Shown here one piece after another: positions 33,236-37,847 of a stretch of 37,847 nt of DNA (position 1 is its first letter; each line of letters begins with the position of its first letter). The notes beneath the pieces were generated by a model. It saw nothing but the letters and a program-made list of their open reading frames with translations, had not been told where the DNA came from and did no database searches. The DNA lies in assembly GCA_040388785.1 (NCBI GenBank), contig JAZKBD010000074.1, positions 1-37,847 on the forward strand. The letters run 5' to 3'. Source of the stretch: 66-474 sp040388785 (GTDB lineage Bacteria; Pseudomonadota; Gammaproteobacteria; Xanthomonadales; Rhodanobacteraceae). The position numbers were made by a program, and so were the translations under genes.

Positions 33236-33479
33236 GTCATGCATCCGCGGTTGTCGAAAGTCGAAACGAGGATGGNNNNNNNNNNTGCATCCTTGGTTGA
33301 GATTTCGCAAAAAAGAGAGCCTCGAATAGCTGCCTTTTTTGTTTGTCATTCCCGCGAAAGCGGGAATCCATTTGATCTCGTGGAACAGCAATTTGGATTC
33401 CCGCTTTCGCGGGAATGACGCCGGGGCTTTTCGAGGCTCCTGAAGTGATGACGATCCCGCGACGGCGGTCGCGGGTCGC
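33236..33479. other. Intergenic region with assembly gap and inverted repeat
   Basis: This 244-bp spacer between the SDR and the F420-reductase-like gene holds a 10-N gap at 33276-33285 and the 26-bp inverted repeat at 33345-33419. No gene or convincing promoter is visible in what remains. Confidence 0.7.
33345..33419. repeat. Perfect 26-bp inverted repeat (REP-type)
   Basis: 33345-33370 (GTCATTCCCGCGAAAGCGGG...) and 33394-33419 are perfect reverse complements of 26 bp with a 23-nt spacer. Each arm also contains CCCGC-GAAA-GCGGG. This TCATTCCCGCGAAAGCGGGAA form is a widespread proteobacterial repeat motif. Unrelated to the other repeat families in the window. Confidence 0.85.
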
Positions 33480-34058
33480 TCACGCCTCCTGCTTGAACAG
33501 GTCCTGGAAGATCAAAGGTCCCCAGCTCTTGTCTGCGCGCGCCTGCACCAGCGCGCCGCCCTCTTCGAACTTGCCGAGATTGACGGGTGCAAAGCCGAGT
33601 CGTTCGGCGAGCGCCGCCACCGGCGCTACGGCACCTTCGTCGTCGCTTGACAGGAACACCACCCGCCGGCCGCCCTTGACGTGCGGATCGGAGGCCAGGG
33701 TGCGGGCGAGGAGATGATTGAAGCCCTTCACGAGCTTGGCGCCGGGGAAGGCTTTGGCAACGACGGCAGAAGAGACGCCGAACCCGTTCATCGCGTCGAT
33801 GATGGTCTTGCCCTGCCAACTCGCCAGATTTTTGCCAACGTCGCGATGCGCCTCGAAGCGAACGGCCAGAAAAATCACGTCCGCCTTGATCGCTTGCTGC
33901 AGCGTCTTCGGAATGACGGTGGGACCAATCGCCTGCGCCTGTGGCAACAGTGCTTCAGGCGGCCGCCGACTGGCGACGTCGACTTCGATGTTCTTGCGGG
34001 CGAAGGCGCGGGCGAGAGCCTGGCCGACGGCGCCGAAACCGATGATTGCGTAACTCAT
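33480..34058 (-). CDS. NADPH-dependent F420 reductase-like NAD(P)-binding protein
   Basis: The 192-residue single-domain protein has a Rossmann start MSYAIIGFGAVGQALARAF (GxGxxG at 7-12) followed by VASRRP, the NADP-type second-strand end with arginines. This is the pattern of F420-dependent NADP reductase/ProC-like N-terminal domains (COG2085). DAMNGFG and VKGFNHL fit the family too. These bacterial homologues probably do not use F420; substrate unknown. AAAGGAG about 7 nt before the ATG is a strong ribosome-binding site. It is divergent from the LysR gene and shares a 109-bp intergenic region. Confidence 0.85.
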   Translation of the reverse strand: MSYAIIGFGAVGQALARAFARKNIEVDVASRRPPEALLPQAQAIGPTVIPKTLQQAIKADVIFLAVRFEAHRDVGKNLASWQGKTIIDAMNGFGVSSAVVAKAFPGAKLVKGFNHLLARTLASDPHVKGGRRVVFLSSDDEGAVAPVAALAERLGFAPVNLGKFEEGGALVQARADKSWGPLIFQDLFKQEA

Positions 34059-34135
34059 GATTGTCTCCTTTCAGTGTTTGGATTGAGTACGCGACCAATT
34101 TGGACCTCTTGACACATCAAAACAATTGACCAAAC

Positions 34136-34154
34136 ATAGCTGAATACGATCTAT
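34136..34154. promoter_or_regulatory. Candidate LysR-type operator, ATAG-N11-CTAT
   Basis: ATAG at 34136-34139 and CTAT at 34151-34154 form an inverted repeat with 11 nt between, the spacing expected for LysR-type sites (T-N11-A form). It ends 13 nt before the LysR start codon and lies 78 bp from the divergent F420-reductase-like gene. Four-base arms can occur by chance. Confidence 0.35.
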
Positions 34155-34167
34155 TCTTTGGATAACC

Positions 34168-35127
34168 ATGCTCGACAACGTCACCATCAACCAACTGCGT
34201 GCGTTTGTTGCCGTCTGCGATGAGGGAAGCTTCTCGGGCGCGGCGCGCAAGCTCAGGCGCGCGCAGTCGGCCATCAGCCACGCGATCAAGGCGCTGGAAA
34301 GTGCGTTCGACGTCGAACTGTTCGAGCGCAACACCCGCAAGGCGCAGCTCACCGCGGCGGGGCGCAGCCTTTTGCCGGATGCACGTGCGGTGATCTCACG
34401 CACGGAAGAAATGAAGAACCGCGCCGGCGCGATCGCCAAAGCCGGGGCGCCGCAGGTTTCGGTAGCGGTGGATGCCTACTTCTCGCGCGCCCACCTGATC
34501 GACTGCCTGCGGACGCTGCAAGCGGAGTTCCGCACCGCGGCGATCAACCTGCGGATCACGACCATGCAGGGCGGCGAGCAACTGGTGCTCGAAAAGGTGT
34601 GCGCCCTGGCCGTCACGATCGAGAACGTGCCGGAGGTGAACCCGGATGCCATGGAGCGCAGTTGGTTATGCGAGGCGGAGATGGTGACAGTCTGCGCGCC
34701 CTCGCATCCGCTCGCCTCGACAGCGAAGCCCGTGCCCAAGGACGAATTCGGCCGGCACATCCAGATCGTCGTGACGGACAACCAGCCCGGCGCGGAAAAG
34801 GTCCAGCAGGGCGTCGCCGGCAAGCGCCAGTGGCTGGTCAACGAACTCGGCGCCAAGCGTGATCTGCTCAAGGCAGGTCTCGGCTGGGGCCACTTGCCGC
34901 GGCACCTCGTCGACGAGGACTTGGCAAGCGGGCAGCTCGTCGAACTCGAACGCCGCGCCTGGCACTTGGGTCCGCTCACCTTCGTGATCTCACAGCGCAA
35001 GGGTCACGAACTCTCCCCATGCGAATCGCGGCTGGTCGAACTCCTCGGCAACCCTGCATCCCAGGGGAAGCCGAGTGGCGTTTCGTCTCCGGCAAAGCGC
35101 AAGAGCCAGAGGCGACGCCGTGCGTGA
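34168..35127 (+). CDS. LysR-family transcriptional regulator
   Basis: The 319-residue product has the LysR winged helix-turn-helix at residues 1-60 (INQLRAFVAVCDEGSFSGAARKL, SAISHAIKALE, LFERNTRKAQLTAAG). A long linker helix and a periplasmic-binding-protein-like effector domain follow. The C-terminal 20 residues are basic (PAKRKSQRRRRA). It probably controls the divergent F420-reductase-like gene and perhaps the two SDR genes beyond it; the effector is unknown. ATG 34168 follows GGAT at a reasonable distance. Confidence 0.92.
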   Translation: MLDNVTINQLRAFVAVCDEGSFSGAARKLRRAQSAISHAIKALESAFDVELFERNTRKAQLTAAGRSLLPDARAVISRTEEMKNRAGAIAKAGAPQVSVAVDAYFSRAHLIDCLRTLQAEFRTAAINLRITTMQGGEQLVLEKVCALAVTIENVPEVNPDAMERSWLCEAEMVTVCAPSHPLASTAKPVPKDEFGRHIQIVVTDNQPGAEKVQQGVAGKRQWLVNELGAKRDLLKAGLGWGHLPRHLVDEDLASGQLVELERRAWHLGPLTFVISQRKGHELSPCESRLVELLGNPASQGKPSGVSSPAKRKSQRRRRA

Positions 35128-35199
35128 ACAACCCACGCGTGCACCGGAAACACGGCGTTGTGCCGGCGGCGAGCGAACCGGCCTGCCGCGATCAAGGGG

Positions 35200-36090
35200 T
35201 CAACGTTCGTTGAGCTCCAGCCGTTCGAGATCGTCGATCAGGCCGGGCCCGGTGGGTTCCCACCCCAGTTGGCGCCGCGTCTGTACGCTCGATGCAGCCA
35301 AGTCGTGCCCGACAAACCTGGCGAACCAACCGAAAAGGGCTTGCCCCTCTTCCGGGGTGATGGCTTCGACCGGCAGTTTCAAACGTCGGCCCAGCGCCTC
35401 GACTATCGCGCGCATCGACACGCCCTCTTCCGCGACCGCGTGATACCTCGCATTCGGCTCGGCCTTTTCGAGTGCCAGCCGGTACAGATGCGCCACGTCA
35501 AGGACGTGCGCTGCCGCCCAACGGTTGCGGCCGTCGCCGATATACGCACATGCGCCTTTTTCGCGATACAGCCGGATCAGGGCAGTGACCAATCCCTGAC
35601 GCGTCGTGTCGTGGACCTGGGGCAAACGCACGACCAGCGTGTGCACCCCGCGCGCTGCCAGTGCAGCCGCGGTTGCTTCGGACGCCCGCGGGTACGCATC
35701 CGAAACCGGGGGAGGCATGTCGGCCTCGGTCGCGGGACGATCCTGCGCAAGCAACCCCACGCCCGAAGTCACGATGAAGGGACGTTGGGAGCCTTCGAGT
35801 TCGCTGCCGATCGCTTCGATGGCACGCCGATCCGCCGCGCTGCTTTCCGCGAACTTCGAGAAATCGTGGTTGAAGGCCAGGTGGATGACGCCATCCGCCC
35901 GTGCCGCCCCTTGTTTCAAGACGTCCGTGTCCTCAATTGATCCATGCAGGACTTCCGCGCCGGTGGCAGCCAGGACTTTTGTCTTGTCGTCCGATCGACA
36001 CAGGCCGACAACCGAGTGCCCCGCGGCGAGCAGTTCCTTCACGACGGCGGAGCCGATGAATCCGGTGGCGCCGGTCACAAATACACGCAT
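35200..36090 (-). CDS. NAD(P)-dependent epimerase/dehydratase-like SDR
   Basis: The 296-residue extended/atypical SDR has TGATGFIG at 6-13 (Rossmann glycine motif) and GLCRSDDK after the second strand. The usual YxxxK is weak: YPRASE near residue 130 has Arg-Ala where a Lys is expected, so catalysis may differ or the fold may serve binding. Similar to NmrA/epimerase-type proteins. It is divergent from the XRE-family regulator with a 97-bp intergenic region, a common target-regulator arrangement. Confidence 0.88.
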   Translation of the reverse strand: MRVFVTGATGFIGSAVVKELLAAGHSVVGLCRSDDKTKVLAATGAEVLHGSIEDTDVLKQGAARADGVIHLAFNHDFSKFAESSAADRRAIEAIGSELEGSQRPFIVTSGVGLLAQDRPATEADMPPPVSDAYPRASEATAAALAARGVHTLVVRLPQVHDTTRQGLVTALIRLYREKGACAYIGDGRNRWAAAHVLDVAHLYRLALEKAEPNARYHAVAEEGVSMRAIVEALGRRLKLPVEAITPEEGQALFGWFARFVGHDLAASSVQTRRQLGWEPTGPGLIDDLERLELNER

Positions 36091-36187
36091 GATGTTTTCT
36101 CCACGTCACGATGGATGACATGATGGTTTGCATTCGGCGCGAATAAAGCAGTGGCGTCATACGGGTATCGGGACCAACAGGATGCAC

Positions 36188-37015
36188 ATGGCCGTCACCG
36201 GCGAAAATCAACTCGGCGTCTATCTCAGGGCGTGCCGCGCGAAGCTCGATCCGGCAACCTTCGGTTTTTCACTGACGCGCCGACGCACGCCGGGCCTGCG
36301 CCGCGAAGAAGTGGCCCAGCGCGCGCACGTCAGCGCGACCTGGTACACGTGGCTGGAACAGGGGCGCGGCGGCGCACCTTCACCTGAGACACTGGAGCGC
36401 ATCGCGGCCGCGTTGACGCTGACCGATGTCGAACGCGAGCACCTGTTCCTGCTGGCACTCGGCCGACCACCGGCAATGCGCTACCAGCCTCCCGAAGGCG
36501 TCACGCCCCGGCTGCAAAGGGTGCTCGACGCGCTGGCGTGGAACCCCGCCTTCGTGAAGACCTCGACCTGGGACGTGGTGGCGTGGAACCGCGCCGCCGC
36601 GGCTGTGCTGACCGACTACGGCAAGCTGCCGCCTGCGCAACGCAACATCTTGCGGCTCATGTTCCTGGACCGGCGCGTGCGCGCGCGGCAACCGGACTGG
36701 CAGGGCGTCGCGCAATTCGTTGTCGCCACGTTCCGCGCCGACGTGGCGCGCGCGGGTGCATCGCGGCAGGCCGAAGCACTGGTGGATGAGCTGAGCCGGC
36801 GCAGCCCGGCATTCGCTTCGATGTGGCGCGGCCACGATGTACGCGCGCACGGCGGGGGCAACAAGCGCATGCGCGACGCGCAGGGCGGGGAACTTGCCAT
36901 GGAATATTCGACGTTCGCAGTGGATGGCCGTCCCGACCTCGGAATGATCGTCTACAACCCTGCAACCGAGGCGGATGCGGCACGCGTCCGCGCGTTGATC
37001 GAACAACATGCATGA
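36188..37015 (+). CDS. XRE-family regulator with MmyB-like ligand-binding domain
   Basis: The 275-residue product starts MAVTGENQLG. The HTH_3/XRE domain (residues about 8-75) includes the family's RRRTPGLRREEVAQ and YTWLEQGRG segment. The C-terminal part matches the MmyB-like regulator ligand-binding domain (PF17765 type), containing TSTWDVVAWNRAA, NILRLMFLD and YNPATEADAAR. These regulators usually repress adjacent oxidoreductase genes. AGG lies 6 nt before ATG 36188; another ATG at 36182 is in frame. The aldo/keto reductase starts 34 bp downstream, and the epimerase-like gene diverges upstream. Confidence 0.92.
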   Translation: MAVTGENQLGVYLRACRAKLDPATFGFSLTRRRTPGLRREEVAQRAHVSATWYTWLEQGRGGAPSPETLERIAAALTLTDVEREHLFLLALGRPPAMRYQPPEGVTPRLQRVLDALAWNPAFVKTSTWDVVAWNRAAAAVLTDYGKLPPAQRNILRLMFLDRRVRARQPDWQGVAQFVVATFRADVARAGASRQAEALVDELSRRSPAFASMWRGHDVRAHGGGNKRMRDAQGGELAMEYSTFAVDGRPDLGMIVYNPATEADAARVRALIEQHA

Positions 37016-37049
37016 ACATCTCCGTGCACCATTCCGACAGGAGAACCTG

Positions 37050-37847
37050 ATGTCCAGACTCGACCCATCCGGCACGTTCAAACTCGGCACCCGCAGCGTC
37101 AAGCGGCTCGGTTACGGCGCGATGCAGCTCGCGGGACCCGGCGTGTTCGGGCCGCCGAAGAATCCCGAAGCCGCGCGCGCGGTTTTGCGCGAAGCCGTCG
37201 CCAGCGGCGTGGACCACATCGATACCAGCGACTTTTATGGTCCGCACGTCACCAACCGGATCATCCGCGAGGCGCTGCATCCCTACCCCGATGATCTGGT
37301 GATCGTCACCAAGATCGGTGCGCGGCGCGGCGACGATGCTGCGTGGATTCCGGCAACCTCGCCGGATGAATTGACGCAAGCAGTCCACGACAACCTGCGC
37401 AACCTCGGCCTCGAAGTGCTGGACGTGGTCAACCTGCGCATCATGCTCGACCGGGAGGGACATGGCGTCGCCGAAGGTTCGATCGAAGCGCCGCTGACCA
37501 CGCTGGCCGAACTCCAGCAGCGCGGGCTGGTGCGCCACATCGGCCTGAGCAACGTCACCCGCACGCAGATCGCCGAGGGACGGCGGATCGCCGAAATCGT
37601 GTGCGTGCAGAATCATTACAACCTGGTGCACCGCGACGACGACGCACTGATCGACGAGCTTGCGCGCGACGGCATCGCCTACGTGCCGTTCTTCCCCCTC
37701 GGCGGCTTCACCCCGCTGCAGTCGTCCACGTTGTCGGGCGTCGCCGAACGGCTGGACGCGACACCGATGCAGGTCGCGCTCGCGTGGTTGTTGCAGCGCG
37801 CGCCCAACATCCTGCTGATCCCCGGAACGTCGTCGCTCAAGCACCTG
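37050..37847 (+). CDS. Aldo/keto reductase, YdbC-like (3' end outside window)
   Basis: Open from ATG 37050 (AGGAGAACCTG just upstream) to the window end, 266 codons without a stop. The barrel is a YdbC-type aldo/keto reductase: FKLGTRSVKRLGYGAMQL, DHIDTSDFYGPHVTN (catalytic Asp and Tyr), VTKIGARRG (Lys), HIGLSN, FFPLGGFTP and LLIPGTSS near the cofactor site. The catalytic His of most family members (in DLYxxH) aligns with Arg in LDVVNLRIM, as I recall from E. coli YdbC. NADPH-dependent carbonyl reduction is expected; substrate unknown. Probably co-transcribed with the regulator upstream. Confidence 0.9.
   Translation, partial: MSRLDPSGTFKLGTRSVKRLGYGAMQLAGPGVFGPPKNPEAARAVLREAVASGVDHIDTSDFYGPHVTNRIIREALHPYPDDLVIVTKIGARRGDDAAWIPATSPDELTQAVHDNLRNLGLEVLDVVNLRIMLDREGHGVAEGSIEAPLTTLAELQQRGLVRHIGLSNVTRTQIAEGRRIAEIVCVQNHYNLVHRDDDALIDELARDGIAYVPFFPLGGFTPLQSSTLSGVAERLDATPMQVALAWLLQRAPNILLIPGTSSLKHL

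Noticed and set aside
1..37847. tRNA, rRNA or known riboswitch
   Set aside because: No cloverleaf, rRNA core or riboswitch consensus was noticed by eye; a covariance-model scan would be needed to exclude small RNAs.

Overview
The window is a high-GC (by eye about two-thirds G+C) chromosomal segment of a gammaproteobacterium, most like Xanthomonadales/Rhodanobacteraceae. The grounds are the gene set (TamA/TamB, a DUF1631 protein in front of nadC, purE-purK, HrpA, a PepO-type M13 peptidase, a RegB/RegA pair) and the dense C/G-rich inverted-pair repeats between genes. Five runs of exactly 10 N mark scaffold joins of unknown size. Three of them interrupt recognisable genes with the wrong spacing, so the assembly is a draft.

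Layout. 1-5.6 kb: tamA-tamB, an overlapping pair for outer-membrane biogenesis. 5.6-7.5 kb: a REPIN-like repeat, a CPBP membrane protease broken by a gap, then two small lower-GC exported proteins. 7.5-11.3 kb (minus strand): gamma-glutamyltransferase, purK and purE, with a repeat pair inserted between purE and purK. 11.3-14.9 kb (plus): Trm112-like protein, DUF1631 protein and nadC, the last two overlapping by ATGA. 14.9-15.85 kb: a lower-GC accessory patch with a two-helix membrane protein, a frameshifted secreted protein, an attC-like palindrome, and a second, diverged copy of the nadC 3' end. 15.9-18.2 kb: an Nramp-family transporter with an altered metal-site residue, the C-terminal remnant of a manganese catalase, and a ferritin-like DUF892 protein. 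18.26-24.2 kb (minus): RegB-like kinase, RegA-like regulator, TonB-dependent receptor, sialidase-like propeller with a CECC motif, and a thioredoxin-like protein, all co-directional. 24.3-25.1 kb: an isolated lower-GC HNH-like protein. 25.1-29.1 kb: hrpA, carrying an in-frame 150-bp palindromic insertion. 29.1-31.5 kb: a repeat pair and the M13 metallopeptidase. 31.6-37.8 kb: an oxidoreductase region with two SDRs and an F420-reductase-like protein divergent from a LysR regulator, then an epimerase-like SDR divergent from an XRE/MmyB-like regulator that is followed by a YdbC-like aldo/keto reductase running off the end.

Most of the window is ordinary core genome. The parts most worth a second look are the nadC-flanked patch, the repeat insertion inside hrpA, and the redox-sensor/TonB-receptor/propeller/thioredoxin array. 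I saw no CRISPR array, rRNA, tRNA, transposase or integrase, and no defence system I can name with confidence.
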